Counted from the first letter of the stretch, positions 34,500-44,202 are shown. The stretch: DNA of 64,000 nucleotides from Flavobacterium sp. K5-23 (GCF_023278045.1 NZ_CP056783.1:1955501-2019500); one strand, 5' to 3'. Notes: generated from the letters alone by a model not told the origin. A program made the numbers and translations.

Positions 34500-35570
34500 T
34501 TAAATTGCTTTTTCTAAAGCTTGCATTACATCGACTAAGACCTGAACGCTTTCTAGAGGAAGTGCATTATACATCGATGCTCTAAAGCCGCCTACTGAAC
34601 GATGTCCTGGTAATCCAGAGATTCCTGCCTCTTTTAACATTGCGTTAAAAGTATCAGTGTGTTGTAGATCATTCAATAAGAAAGTGGCATTCATATTCGA
34701 ACGGTCTTCAACAGCCGCTGCTCCTTTGAATAATGGATTTCTATCTATTTCAGTATAAAGTAAAGTCGCTTTTGCATCGTTTATTTTTTCGATAGCAGCA
34801 ATTCCGCCCAGTTTTTTCAACCACTTCAACGTCAGTAATGATGCATATATAGGGAAAACAGGAGGCGTATTGTACATACTTTCTGCTTTAATATGTTTAG
34901 TGTAGTCTAACATACTTGGAATGTTTCTTCCGGTTTTGCCAAGAATTTCATCTTTTATAACAACCAATGTTGCTCCAGCCGGACCCATATTTTTTTGTGC
35001 TCCAGCATAAATCAAATCAAATTTTGAAAAATCCATTTGACGTGAAAAAATATCCGAACTCATATCACACACAAGAGGTATATCAAGCGTTGGGAATTCC
35101 TTTATTTGTGTACCAAAAATGGTATTGTTACTCGTACAGTGAAAATAATCAGCATCAGCAGGAACAGTATAGCCTTTAGGGATATAGTTATAGTTTTCTT
35201 CTTTAGAAGAAGCGACAACAACCGTTTCTCCAAAATATTTGGCCTCTTTTATCGCTCCGTTTGCCCAAGTTCCAGTATCTAAATAAGCCGCTTTTCCGCC
35301 TTCTTTCATTAAATTATAAGGCACCATCAAAAATTCTAAGCTTGCACCTCCTCCAAGAAAAATGGCGCTATATCCTTTGCCTTCAAGACCCAATAATTCA
35401 ATTACAAGTGATCTTGCTTCTTCCATTACAGCAACAAAATCTTTGCTTCTGTGCGAAATTTCTAAAAGGGACAAACCGGAATCGTTGAAATTTAAAATAG
35501 CCTGAGCTGATTTTTCAAAAACTTCTTGAGGTAAAATGCATGGTCCAGCGCTGTAGTTGTGTTTTTTCAT
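34500..35570 (-). CDS. serC: Phosphoserine aminotransferase
   Basis: 356 residues. The N-terminus HNYSAGPCILP, the segment FLGGGASLEF and the pyridoxal-phosphate lysine in YAGAQKNMGPAG (about residue 193) are diagnostic, and the C-terminal GHRSVGGFRASMYNA motif is present. It transaminates 3-phosphohydroxypyruvate, the step after SerA. It lies between the LuxC-like acyl-CoA reductase gene (about 110 bases) and serA, an arrangement common in this lineage. Confidence 0.96.
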   Translation of the reverse strand: MKKHNYSAGPCILPQEVFEKSAQAILNFNDSGLSLLEISHRSKDFVAVMEEARSLVIELLGLEGKGYSAIFLGGGASLEFLMVPYNLMKEGGKAAYLDTGTWANGAIKEAKYFGETVVVASSKEENYNYIPKGYTVPADADYFHCTSNNTIFGTQIKEFPTLDIPLVCDMSSDIFSRQMDFSKFDLIYAGAQKNMGPAGATLVVIKDEILGKTGRNIPSMLDYTKHIKAESMYNTPPVFPIYASLLTLKWLKKLGGIAAIEKINDAKATLLYTEIDRNPLFKGAAAVEDRSNMNATFLLNDLQHTDTFNAMLKEAGISGLPGHRSVGGFRASMYNALPLESVQVLVDVMQALEKAI

Positions 35571-35680
35571 GAGTAGTTACTATTTTTATATTGGATCAAA
35601 TTACTTCCCTTAGTATTCAAATTTCGTTAATAGAAGCCTAATAACAGTTAATTTATTCGAAATAATTAATTGAATTGTAT

Positions 35681-36739
35681 TTATATTTTCAACAAAAACG
35701 ATATCGTATCTATGTTATCAGCATAATCCCATAAATTGGGTTTTTGTGTTTCTCCAAAAGGGATACTGTTTTCGATTAATGCATTACTAACGATGCACTG
35801 AATTTGGTCTTTATCTGTTTGCAAGCGTTGCTCTATTTCGTTGAGGTTTTCATAAGTTTCATAAAAAACACTCGAAATAGGGGAGGCGTAGCTTTTATCT
35901 TCTTTTAAAGTCAAGAATCCATTGTCTCTTAACTTGAAATTACTCATTAAAAATACTGCTTTATTATAATCGTAATTATTAGCGTATTTCTCGTAATGAA
36001 TCACATCTTGGTATTCGAAAATAGCTTCAAAAAAGACTTCAAATGAGTAGCCCTTTGGGACAAAAAGCTTAGATACATTACGGCATCCTAAACCAAAATA
36101 CCTAAATATGTCTTCTCCCAGAGCAATTATCTGTTCTTTAGATTCATTGCCGTTTAAAACAGCAACTGAGTTTCTGTTTTTTCTAATAATCGAAGGTTTG
36201 TCTTTGAAATAGTATTCAAAATAGCGAGCCGTATTATTGCTTCCTGTTGCAATAACGGCATCAAAATTTTCTAATTTACCTTCTACAAACGTAATTTTGT
36301 CAGCAAATTTAGGCTCTATTGAAATAAGGTATTTAGCTAAAAACGGAAGTAGATGTTGGTCATTAGAGGAAGTTTTAACCAGAACATTATGCCCTGAAAT
36401 TAAAACCGATAAAAAATCGTGAAACCCAACAAGTGGAATATTTCCAGCCAATATCAAAGCGATATTTTTAGATTCAACTATATCAATTGTATAGGCGGAA
36501 AGCCATTGATTTAAATTTTCTTCAGTAAGTGCTTTAGCCCAAGATTGAATAGAAAAATAAACTTGTTCCGGAGTATACCAACCGTTATGGGATTGTGATA
36601 ATTTTATTAATTTGTTAAATTCATAAAAAAACATATTATTATGTAGTACATTTTCGTTTCTAACGGTTTCATTACTATTGAATTGATTTAAAAAGTGACC
36701 TAATTCAATGAAAATGTTTTTTTTAACTTCTAATGTCAT
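35681..36739 (-). CDS. Acyl-CoA reductase (LuxC-like)
   Basis: 352 residues. The segments ALILAGNIPLVGFHDFLSVLISGH, KTSSNDQHLLPFL, AVIATGSNNTARYFEYYF and the probable catalytic cysteine in YFGLGCRNVSKLFVPKGY (about 217) match LuxC-type fatty acyl-CoA reductases of the aldehyde dehydrogenase superfamily. Substrate in Flavobacterium is not known. It begins the unit that continues into serC and serA and is divergent from the ferredoxin gene, with a well-placed promoter between them. Confidence 0.88.
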   Translation of the reverse strand: MTLEVKKNIFIELGHFLNQFNSNETVRNENVLHNNMFFYEFNKLIKLSQSHNGWYTPEQVYFSIQSWAKALTEENLNQWLSAYTIDIVESKNIALILAGNIPLVGFHDFLSVLISGHNVLVKTSSNDQHLLPFLAKYLISIEPKFADKITFVEGKLENFDAVIATGSNNTARYFEYYFKDKPSIIRKNRNSVAVLNGNESKEQIIALGEDIFRYFGLGCRNVSKLFVPKGYSFEVFFEAIFEYQDVIHYEKYANNYDYNKAVFLMSNFKLRDNGFLTLKEDKSYASPISSVFYETYENLNEIEQRLQTDKDQIQCIVSNALIENSIPFGETQKPNLWDYADNIDTISFLLKI

Positions 36740-36777
36740 AATGTTTGTTTATGAATTGTTTTGATTGTAATTTTGCA

Positions 36778-36808
36778 CAAAAATAAGCATAATTAAGTCG
36801 AAAGTCAA
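36778..36808 (-). promoter_or_regulatory. Predicted promoter for acyl-CoA reductase-serC-serA
   Basis: On the - strand TTG (complement of 36806-36808), 20 bases, then TATTTTTG (complement of 36778-36785). The TTG lies within a short AAGTCRA heptad tract (about 36795-36822), so repeat and promoter overlap. Confidence 0.5.
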
Positions 36809-36891
36809 AAGTCATCAAGTCAAAAGATTTTAATGTCTTTTTTACTCCTACACTTAAGGCTTTAAGACCGTTCAAATTTAAGACTATAAAC

Positions 36892-37242
36892 ATGGCAATA
36901 ATAATAACAGACGAATGTATCAACTGTGGTGCATGTGAACCAGAATGTCCAAATACAGCAATATATGAAGGCGCTGACGATTGGAGATATAAAGACGGAA
37001 CAAAACTAAGTGGGAAGGTAATTTTGCCTGATGGAACTGAAGTTGATGCTGAAGATGCTCAAACACCTATTTCTGACGATATATATTACATCGTTCCAGG
37101 AAAGTGTACGGAATGTAAAGGATTTCATGATGAACCTCAATGTGCTGCCGTATGTCCAGTGGATTGTTGTATTCCAGATGATAGTCATGTTGAGAGCGAA
37201 GAAACGTTATTGAACAGACAGGCTTTTTTACATAACGAATAG
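36892..37242 (+). CDS. 4Fe-4S dicluster ferredoxin
   Basis: 116 residues. Two cluster motifs are clear: [12 protein letters not shown] at residues 9-20 and [18 protein letters not shown] with the second group stretched, as in Allochromatium-type 2[4Fe-4S] ferredoxins, with VDCC after it. A low-potential electron carrier in the cytoplasm. It is divergent from the acyl-CoA reductase gene and closed by a strong terminator. Confidence 0.95.
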   Translation: MAIIITDECINCGACEPECPNTAIYEGADDWRYKDGTKLSGKVILPDGTEVDAEDAQTPISDDIYYIVPGKCTECKGFHDEPQCAAVCPVDCCIPDDSHVESEETLLNRQAFLHNE

Positions 37243-37257
37243 TTTAGTACGCATATA

Positions 37258-37302
37258 TAAAAAAAATCCTGAGTTATTATACACTCAGGATTTTTTTTTT
37301 TT
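37258..37302. terminator. Terminator after the ferredoxin gene
   Basis: Stem AAAAAATCCTGAGT / ACTCAGGATTTTTT with an 8-base loop and a 12-T tail; A-rich on the left, so also usable for the convergent gene at 37316. Confidence 0.92.
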
Positions 37303-37315
37303 GGATATTGTGTAC

Positions 37316-37852
37316 TTAATCTTTTATAATCACATAAGTTGTTTTAGATACTTCATCTGTTTGGTCATCGTAAGTTTCGATTACTAAATTACCATTATCA
37401 TCAAAATACCCAAAAGAAAGAATGTTATTGGATTTTATGATATAATTATTTCTGGATGTTTTTCTTAGTATTGCTGATTTATCACCATTTAGGAAGTACA
37501 TATTGTATCCTTTATCATCTAAGACGACCTGATATTTTTTATCGTTATTAATATAATAAGCAGAGTGATCCACATCTATAAGTCTAGTTTGCCCGTTATC
37601 AGTAATTTTAGTGATTTCTGTAACTTGAACAGGGGTATCCTTGACGTCCTTATTCAGAATTGTAGATTCGGCATCTTTAAGTTCGATTTTTTGAATTTCC
37701 TGAATTTCTTGGGTTTTAACTATTTTTTTCTCCCCTTCAGAATCTTTGATTGTTGTTGTTGTGGTTTTTACTTCAGTTTTAACGTTCTTGTTTTGTGATT
37801 GAATATTAAAAGAGAATAAAAAAACGGCGATTCCTAATACTATATTTTTCAT
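37316..37852 (-). CDS. Secreted protein of unknown function
   Basis: 178 residues with a signal peptide (1-19, ending QSQ). The mature N-terminal half is rich in lysine, threonine and glutamate (VKTEVKTTTTTIKDSEG, TQEIQEIQKIELKDAE) and the C-terminal half has short beta-strand-like lines (KYQVVLDDKGYNMYFLNGDKS, SFGYFDDNGNLVIETYDD). No family recognised. Likely periplasmic. Confidence 0.7.
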   Translation of the reverse strand: MKNIVLGIAVFLFSFNIQSQNKNVKTEVKTTTTTIKDSEGEKKIVKTQEIQEIQKIELKDAESTILNKDVKDTPVQVTEITKITDNGQTRLIDVDHSAYYINNDKKYQVVLDDKGYNMYFLNGDKSAILRKTSRNNYIIKSNNILSFGYFDDNGNLVIETYDDQTDEVSKTTYVIIKD

Positions 37853-37956
37853 ATTATTTAATTTTAAAGATTGATATTAAACAAATTTACAACTATTTGA
37901 TTGTTAATTAATTGTGGAATTATTAAATAATATTGTATTATTCACAGATTTATAGG

Positions 37957-38718
37957 TTACAATGTTTTTTGTTTTTGGGGTTTCTTTTTTGCAACTATAA
38001 CATAGGTGTCAAAAGCATACGTTTTTCTGTCAATGGTTTTTATGATTTCGAAACCATTTAAAAATAAAAAAAGTTGCATTTCGTTTAGGGTAAAAACTCT
38101 TACCGTAGAGAAGTCTTCGGCTTTTATCTTTTTTTCGCCATTCTTTAAAGTGTAATATTGAGCGGTCCATTCAAGCATAAAATTATCTAATGTGGTTGTT
38201 TCCCAATGACTTTCTCTTAAATAATTGATTCCCTCGTGTTGGGCTTGATGGGTGATTACTTGATTTTCTATTATAAAGGGAATAAATCTATTGGCATCTA
38301 TAAAATCAAATATCAATACGCCATCGATTGAAAGATTGTTGTAAACTGTATCGAAACATTCATTCACATCCTCATTTGATATTAAATAACTACTGGAGCG
38401 CCCCGTGATAATAATAGCATCTACCGGCTTTTTAAGCTGAAATTCCCGCATATCTCCATGGATGAAATTGGAGGTTTTGTTTCGCTTTTTAGCAATGTTT
38501 ATCATGCTTAGACTATAGTCTAAGCCAGTATATTCCAGATTTGTTTTTCCAAAGCGTTTGGCTAAATTTCCAGTTCCACTACCTATTTCAAGTAGCGTTT
38601 TGCAATTGTTTTCCTGGATAAGTCCGTTGTAGAACTCAAATTCTTCATCATAATCAATAAAAGTCTGGTACATAGCATCATAAATAGCAGCCATTTTACC
38701 ATCATATAGAGTTGCCAT
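37957..38718 (-). CDS. Class I SAM-dependent methyltransferase
   Basis: 253 residues. Motif I is LLEIGSGTGNLAKRF (about 39-53), motif II YTGLDYSLSMI, then NFIHGDMREF and VDAIIITGRSSSYL, a complete SAM-binding core. The C-terminal part (RVFTLNEMQLFLFLNGFEIIKTI) is typical of small-molecule methyltransferases. The substrate cannot be told. Alone between terminators. Confidence 0.8.
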   Translation of the reverse strand: MATLYDGKMAAIYDAMYQTFIDYDEEFEFYNGLIQENNCKTLLEIGSGTGNLAKRFGKTNLEYTGLDYSLSMINIAKKRNKTSNFIHGDMREFQLKKPVDAIIITGRSSSYLISNEDVNECFDTVYNNLSIDGVLIFDFIDANRFIPFIIENQVITHQAQHEGINYLRESHWETTTLDNFMLEWTAQYYTLKNGEKKIKAEDFSTVRVFTLNEMQLFLFLNGFEIIKTIDRKTYAFDTYVIVAKKKPQKQKTL

Positions 38719-38825
38719 ATTAAACTGATTTAAGGTTGGAATTTAGTTATTTCTTAGAACCTATTCTTTTTTTTAACCAATTGAAATAATTGGACTTATA
38801 AATTTAGGTAAAAATAAGGTATAAA

Positions 38826-38855
38826 AAAAGCGGCTATCTTTCGATAGCCGCTTTT
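38826..38855 (-). terminator. Terminator of the TonB receptor gene
   Basis: Stem AAAAGCGGCTATC / GATAGCCGCTTTT with a 4-base loop; read on the - strand it ends in seven T. Confidence 0.92.
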
Positions 38856-38876
38856 AAAAATTATTCGATAATCGAA

Positions 38877-41531
38877 TTAGAATTTATAGTTCAATGATAA
38901 GTTGAACATAGTTCCTAATTGGCTAAAGTGATACCCATCATAAGTCATTTGAGAATAACGTTGGTTGAAAGTAATCAAGTTAGATTGATTTTTAACTTGT
39001 GCAGGATCATTTAAGATTGCTGTACCAGCAGCATTTTCAGCTTTGAATTTCCATTCAGGTAGTACATTCAACAAGTTGTTTACATTTAAAGCTAAAGTTA
39101 ATTTTTCAGTAGCTGAGAAAGTAACTCCTAAATCGGTAACAATCTTTGGCGTGAATTCTGTTCTTAAGTTAGAATCTAAACCTGCTTGTTTGAAAGTAGA
39201 TTTTCCAAAGTAAGTATTGTTAAGAGAGAAACCTAATTTTCCAACTTCGTAATTAGCTCCTAAGATCCATTTTGTTTCTGGTCTAGAAGTAAACATTAAA
39301 GCATCAAGTGTTTCGCTAAAGTTGTTACTTTTTACAGGAGAGATTCTTTCATTTTGGAAAGTTACGTTTCCAGATAAATTGAATCCAAGTTTTCCAGTTC
39401 CTAATTCAATGTTATTGTAATTAGCAACTACATCTAAACCTGAAGTTCTTGAATCAAAAGAGTTTTCAAACCAAGCAACATCTCCAAAAGTTGTTGAAAC
39501 AATGTCTCCTAAGATGATTCTGTCTTCTACCTTAATGTTGTAATAATCTAAAGTGAAATTAAAGTTTCTTGAAGGTTTTACTCCAACACCTACAGTAATA
39601 TTTGTAGATTTTTCAGCATCTAATTTAGGCACGCCTAATAAACGAGCTTGAGGAGAAACGTTGTTTACAATTCCACTAACTTGTACTCCTTGTCCTGGAA
39701 CAAAAGAATATTGTGATTTTTGAGTATAGATTTGGTGTAATGTAGGAGCTCTAAATCCAGTAGAAACAGATCCTCTTAATGTTACTTTATCCTCTGCAAA
39801 TTTATATCTTGAGCTTAATTTCCAAACAGTTGCTCCACCAAAATCGCTATAATCTTCGTAACGAACCGTTCCGTTAATTAAGAAATCTTCAGTTACATCA
39901 TAAGCAAGGTCAAAATAAGCCCCTAAGTTATAACGATTCCATTTACCTGAATTTTCAGGTCGGTTACCAGCAAATGAATCTGCTCCAATACCATCCCAAG
40001 ATGCTTTGTCTCCTTCTGTTACTCCGAAAGTCTCTGTTCTAATCTCAGATCCAAAACCAATACTAATTTTGTCTGAAAGTACTTTAGAGATATCTAAGTT
40101 TCCTACAACATGGTTGAAAGATGTTCCTCCTGGTTTGAATGAAATAGGGCTGTTTTCTAAGTAGATATTAGCTCCGTTTGAATCAGTTCCTGAAGTTCTG
40201 TTATGAGAATTTTCAACTGAGTAAGTTTGTGTGTTTCCACCAACAGTAATACTAGCGTCAGTATTCCAATCATTCTTAACCGATTTGTAACCTAAAGTAG
40301 CGTTATAGTCATTCAAGTCTCCAATGAATGTTGGAACATATCCATTATAAGAAGGATTAGCTGAGTTACCATTTCCGAAGAAATCATTTAAGTAAGGAAA
40401 GTCAGATAATGATCTCCAGTATGGAGTTCTGTAGTTAGCAAATGAGTTTACCTTTTTGTAAACATATGCAGCATTGTAGTATAATTGTGTTTCTTCAGAT
40501 AATCCAAATCCACCATTTACTAAAAATTTAGCAGCAGCAGTTTCAGGTGATCCATTGATGTTTCCTGCATCTGGCATCTTAGCTAGAAAAGCTTGTACGT
40601 CAGATAAAGAAGCACCAAAATCAGCAGCTTCTCCAGCAGCATCAACTGTACCAGGTCTATTTGCAAGATTTACTTTAGAAAAATCTACAGTATAGTTTAC
40701 AAAACCTTTATCTCCTACAGTAGATCCATTGTTTAAACTTACTCCAAGCATTTCTCCATCACCTTCAGAAGTCATTCCACTTCTTACAGTTACAGATCCA
40801 CCAGTTGTGTTCTTTTTTAAGATAATATTCATTACCCCAGCAATAGCATCAGATCCGTATTGAGCCGAAGCACCATCACGAAGAATCTCTACTCTTTCGA
40901 TTGCGTCAGTTGGAATTGCAGAAATGTCAGAACCTGTTTCACCACGTCCTGGAGACGTTTGAACATAAAGTAAAGAACTTAAGTTTTTACGTTTTCCGTT
41001 GATTAATATTAAAGTTCTACTTGGTCCCATGTTTCTGATTTCGTAAGGGTCAAGTAATGAAGTCGCGTCATTTACCGGAGTCTGAACCGTGTTAAATGAT
41101 GGAATTTTGTACTGTAATGCCTTGTCAAATGTAGCTTGACCAGTAGATGTTAAGTCTTTAGAAGAAATTACATCAATAGGTAATGCAGTAGTAGTGTTAC
41201 TTCTTGGAGCAGTTCTTGTTCCTGTAATAACAATTTCATCTAATGCTTGTCCACCTTCTTCAGATAAAACAACATCTATTTTTGAACTAGAAGCTGCTTT
41301 TTCTACTTTATTAAATCCGATGTAGCTAAAGATTAATGTAGCTCCATCTTTTACTTTTATTCTATAGGCTCCGTCTATATCTGTAGAAACACCATTGTTT
41401 GTTCCTTTTTCTACAATGTTTACGCCTGGAAGAGCTTGTCCCGATTTGTCTTTTACTACACCCGAAACGTCTTTTTGAGCAAAAAGAAAGCTTACGTTAA
41501 GTAAAAAAAATAATAATGTGAGTTTTTTCAT
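38877..41531 (-). CDS. TonB-dependent outer-membrane receptor with N-terminal carboxypeptidase-like domain
   Basis: 884 residues. Signal peptide (1-18), a carboxypeptidase-D-like regulatory domain (about 19-93, DVSGVVKDKSGQALPGVNIVEKGTNNGVSTDIDG), then a TonB-box-like stretch (QALDEIVITGTR), the plug (about 110-250, including IERVEILRDGASAQYGSDAIAGVMNIIL) and a 22-stranded-type barrel ending SLNYKF. It imports an unknown ligand. The N-terminal TonB-box motif and the short length of the regulatory domain are normal for a receptor not paired with SusD; no susD-like gene is next to it. The leader (41532-42176 side) shows no recognised riboswitch. Confidence 0.92.
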   Translation of the reverse strand: MKKLTLLFFLLNVSFLFAQKDVSGVVKDKSGQALPGVNIVEKGTNNGVSTDIDGAYRIKVKDGATLIFSYIGFNKVEKAASSSKIDVVLSEEGGQALDEIVITGTRTAPRSNTTTALPIDVISSKDLTSTGQATFDKALQYKIPSFNTVQTPVNDATSLLDPYEIRNMGPSRTLILINGKRKNLSSLLYVQTSPGRGETGSDISAIPTDAIERVEILRDGASAQYGSDAIAGVMNIILKKNTTGGSVTVRSGMTSEGDGEMLGVSLNNGSTVGDKGFVNYTVDFSKVNLANRPGTVDAAGEAADFGASLSDVQAFLAKMPDAGNINGSPETAAAKFLVNGGFGLSEETQLYYNAAYVYKKVNSFANYRTPYWRSLSDFPYLNDFFGNGNSANPSYNGYVPTFIGDLNDYNATLGYKSVKNDWNTDASITVGGNTQTYSVENSHNRTSGTDSNGANIYLENSPISFKPGGTSFNHVVGNLDISKVLSDKISIGFGSEIRTETFGVTEGDKASWDGIGADSFAGNRPENSGKWNRYNLGAYFDLAYDVTEDFLINGTVRYEDYSDFGGATVWKLSSRYKFAEDKVTLRGSVSTGFRAPTLHQIYTQKSQYSFVPGQGVQVSGIVNNVSPQARLLGVPKLDAEKSTNITVGVGVKPSRNFNFTLDYYNIKVEDRIILGDIVSTTFGDVAWFENSFDSRTSGLDVVANYNNIELGTGKLGFNLSGNVTFQNERISPVKSNNFSETLDALMFTSRPETKWILGANYEVGKLGFSLNNTYFGKSTFKQAGLDSNLRTEFTPKIVTDLGVTFSATEKLTLALNVNNLLNVLPEWKFKAENAAGTAILNDPAQVKNQSNLITFNQRYSQMTYDGYHFSQLGTMFNLSLNYKF

Positions 41532-42176
41532 AATTAATTTGAGTTTGTTAATTTTTGGTTAGTTAATCAGGAGCAATATAGTAATTTTTTAACTTATAAT
41601 TAACTAAATGCAGAAATTTTTTTAGAAACAAAGACAATAAACAGTAATGCCTGATTCTTTTTTATACCTAGTCTGACAGGTTAATTTAGTATATTAATAT
41701 TCCTGAAATTTTAAAAATAATAATTGCGCTATTTGAGATTAATAAAATTGGTTGTCACGATTTTCTCTTCATAATTGATAATTTAAATGGTTTTTAATTT
41801 TTTGGCTTTAAAAATGAATATAACTTAAATAAAGAAATATAATAGCAAACATAACTTAAATATCTATATAAAAAAGTGAATTAAGTAAAAATATGATTAA
41901 ATGGTAAATTTATATTATTTAATGAATAATTATCGGATAATAAGGAAATACTTTATTGATTTGGTTAATTGTAATTAAAAGAAAAAAAATATCAGTAGCA
42001 TATTGAAGTTGCTTGTTAGTCAACGAATCAATAATATTTTTTAATCACAGGTTTAGTTCGCAAAAGGGATACTGAAAATTTGCTGAATGATTGCATTATA
42101 TCTTATATTTGCAAACTTTAAAACAGGAATTATTAAAAACAGCTAGTGGAAAACGCTATCTGTAAACATAAATATC
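41532..42176. other. 645-base AT-rich intergenic region
   Basis: Divergent starts of the TonB receptor (-) and ychF (+). Apart from the ychF promoter at 42080-42111 I see no ORF, RNA gene, hairpin or repeat. Unusually long for this window. Confidence 0.5.
42080..42111 (+). promoter_or_regulatory. Predicted promoter of ychF
   Basis: TTG at 42080-42082, 21-base spacer, TATATTTG at 42104-42111; matches the Bacteroidota consensus. Leader of about 60 bases. Confidence 0.55.
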
Positions 42177-43271
42177 ATGAAAGCAGGAATTGTAGGATTA
42201 CCAAATGTTGGAAAATCAACATTATTCAATTGTTTATCGAATGCAAAAGCGCAAAGTGCTAACTTTCCTTTTTGTACTATTGAACCTAATATAGGAGTTG
42301 TAAACGTTCCTGATCCAAGAATTGAAAAATTAGAGGAATTAGTAAAACCGGAGCGTGTTCAAATGGCTACAGTAGATATCGTTGATATTGCTGGTTTAGT
42401 TAAAGGAGCGAGTAAAGGGGAAGGTTTAGGGAATCAATTTCTTGGAAACATTAGAGAGTGTAATGCAATTATTCATGTATTGCGTTGTTTTGATAATGAT
42501 AACATTATACACGTTGATGGTAATGTGAATCCTATTCGTGATAAAGAGACTATTGATATCGAATTGCAGTTAAAAGATTTAGAAACAGTAGAAAAACGTC
42601 TTGAAAAAGTAAATCGTGCCGCTAAAACTGGAAACAAAGAGGCGCAAACTGAAAAAGCGCTTTTGGACCGAATTAGAGAAACGCTACTGCAAGCTAAATC
42701 AGCAAGAACTATCACTCCTCAAGGAAATGAAGAAGAAGTGTTGATGGAAAGTTTTCAATTGATTACTGCAAAACCAGTTTTGTATGTATGTAATGTAGAT
42801 GAAAACTCAGCTGTTAACGGAAACAAATATGTAGATCTAGTTCGTGAATTAGTAAAAGACGAAGATGCAGAGGTAATTATACTTTCTGTTGGTGCTGAAG
42901 CTGATATTACCGAGTTAGAAAGCTATGAAGAGCGTCAAGTTTTTCTTGAAGATATGGGATTAACTGAGCCAGGTGCTTCTGTTTTAATTCGTGCTGCATA
43001 CAAATTGTTGAAGCAACAAACCTATTTCACTGCAGGTGTTAAGGAAGTTCGTGCTTGGACAATCGACGTTGGTTCTACTGCGCCACAAGCTGCAGGAGTA
43101 ATTCATACTGATTTTGAAAAAGGATTCATTCGTGCTGAAGTAATTTCATACGAAGACTACGTTGCATACGGTTCTGAGGCAAAAGCTAAAGAAGCTGGTA
43201 AATTTAAAGTGGAAGGAAAAGAATATATTGTTAAAGATGGTGATGTTATGCATTTCCGATTTAACGTGTAA
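42177..43271 (+). CDS. ychF: Redox-regulated ATPase of the Obg-like family
   Basis: 364 residues. The P-loop GLPNVGKST is at residues 7-15, G3 DIVDIAGLVKGASKGEGLG at about 66 and the altered G4 motif CNVDEN characteristic of OLA1/YchF, which binds ATP rather than GTP. A coiled-coil insertion (about 120-190) and a C-terminal TGS domain (about 280-364) complete the family pattern. It associates with ribosomes. A strong terminator follows. Confidence 0.96.
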   Translation: MKAGIVGLPNVGKSTLFNCLSNAKAQSANFPFCTIEPNIGVVNVPDPRIEKLEELVKPERVQMATVDIVDIAGLVKGASKGEGLGNQFLGNIRECNAIIHVLRCFDNDNIIHVDGNVNPIRDKETIDIELQLKDLETVEKRLEKVNRAAKTGNKEAQTEKALLDRIRETLLQAKSARTITPQGNEEEVLMESFQLITAKPVLYVCNVDENSAVNGNKYVDLVRELVKDEDAEVIILSVGAEADITELESYEERQVFLEDMGLTEPGASVLIRAAYKLLKQQTYFTAGVKEVRAWTIDVGSTAPQAAGVIHTDFEKGFIRAEVISYEDYVAYGSEAKAKEAGKFKVEGKEYIVKDGDVMHFRFNV

Positions 43272-43316
43272 TTTTTATTTGAAGAAAATAGAATAAAGAA
43301 AATAGAGAATAGACGA

Positions 43317-43357
43317 AACCTGCAAGAGTAATTTTTGCAGGTTTTTTTTTTTTTTTT
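43317..43357 (+). terminator. Terminator after ychF
   Basis: Stem AAACCTGCAA / TTGCAGGTTT, 9-base loop, followed by a run of 14 or so T. Confidence 0.92.
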
Positions 43358-43500
43358 GACCTAATCCAGCTTTCCGCTGCAAGATTTTGCCGTCTTGCCT
43401 TTTTTTCTAAGTCAATAAAGGAGCTTCTCCCGAAGTGTCGGGAGTCGCTCTTTTTTGTCAAGAAAAAAGCAGTCAATCCTGTCAAAATGCTTTTCGTTTC
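43358..43500. repeat. Flavobacterial intergenic repeat element, copy 1
   Basis: Contains CCAGCTTTCCGCTGCAA, a variable middle, then AAAGGAGCTTC and GTCGCTCTTTT, with an internal inverted repeat CTCCCGA / TCGGGAG (about 43427-43443). A similar order of segments is found at about 63460-63545 and, more distantly, at about 56900-57010. No good protein frame. Such elements are widespread between genes in this genus; function unknown. Confidence 0.6.
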
Positions 43501-43680
43501 CATCTGGGGTAAAGAAAAAAGAAAAGAGAGAATAGAAAGATTTTTAAAAATCAGCGAATCAGAGGTAAATAAAAAAAATCAGTGTAAATCTGCTTAATCT
43601 GTCTAGTCTGCGTTCCATTTTTTGTTTAATATTTTTAATCCGTGGGCTAATTTCATTACTTTTATAAAAAAACAAGCACT
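43501..43680. other. Intergenic tract with AATCTG-type repeats
   Basis: Around 43550-43620 a degenerate line of short words (AATCAG, AATCTGC, AATCTGT, TCTGCG) recalls the low-complexity intergenic repeats of this group; related words reappear near 55670. No gene seen here. Confidence 0.4.
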
Positions 43681-44202
43681 ATGAAAATTATAGCCTTTGG
43701 CGGAAGCCCAAGTAAAAACTCAATAAATAAAAAATTAGCCACTTACGCAGCTTCTTTGTTTGATAATGCAGAAGTTGAAGTTTTGGATTTAAATGATTTC
43801 CAAATGCCTTTATTCACTGTCGATATCGAGGAGGAAATCGGACAGCATGAATTAGCCAAAGCATTTTTGGCTAAAATGGAAAGCGCTGATATTCTGGTGG
43901 TTTCTCTTGCTGAAAATAATGGGAATTATTCTGCTGCTTTTAAAAATGTTTTTGACTGGTGCACCCGGATTACAGGGAAAGTTTTTAATGAAAAACCGAT
44001 GTTGCTTATGGCTACTTCGCCAGGAGGAAGGGGAGGTGCAACCGTACTTGAAATAGCTAAAAACGCTTTTCCTCGTTTTGGAGCCAACATAAAAGGAGTC
44101 TTTTCTTTACCTAATTTTAATGACAATTTCGATATTGAAAAAACTAAAATTTCAAACACCGAACTAGATAATCAGCTAAAAGAAGTAATTAAAGGTTTTT
44201 AG
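43681..44202 (+). CDS. NADPH-dependent FMN reductase-like flavoprotein
   Basis: 173 residues of flavodoxin-like fold. GGSPSKNSINKKLA (8-21) is the FMN phosphate loop, followed by LAENNGNYSAAFKNVFDWC (about 79-97), the isoalloxazine loop typical of the family, and TSPGGRGGATVL. It reduces flavins or quinones using NAD(P)H in the cytoplasm; physiological substrate unknown. Confidence 0.9.
   Translation: MKIIAFGGSPSKNSINKKLATYAASLFDNAEVEVLDLNDFQMPLFTVDIEEEIGQHELAKAFLAKMESADILVVSLAENNGNYSAAFKNVFDWCTRITGKVFNEKPMLLMATSPGGRGGATVLEIAKNAFPRFGANIKGVFSLPNFNDNFDIEKTKISNTELDNQLKEVIKGF

Noticed and set aside
38877..42176. Possible cobalamin or other riboswitch in front of the TonB receptor
   Set aside because: No conserved riboswitch core was seen in the leader, which is plain AT-rich DNA.
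43261..43503. 80-residue - strand ORF after ychF
   Set aside because: It runs through the terminator and the intergenic repeat element; composition is that of the repeat, not of a protein.
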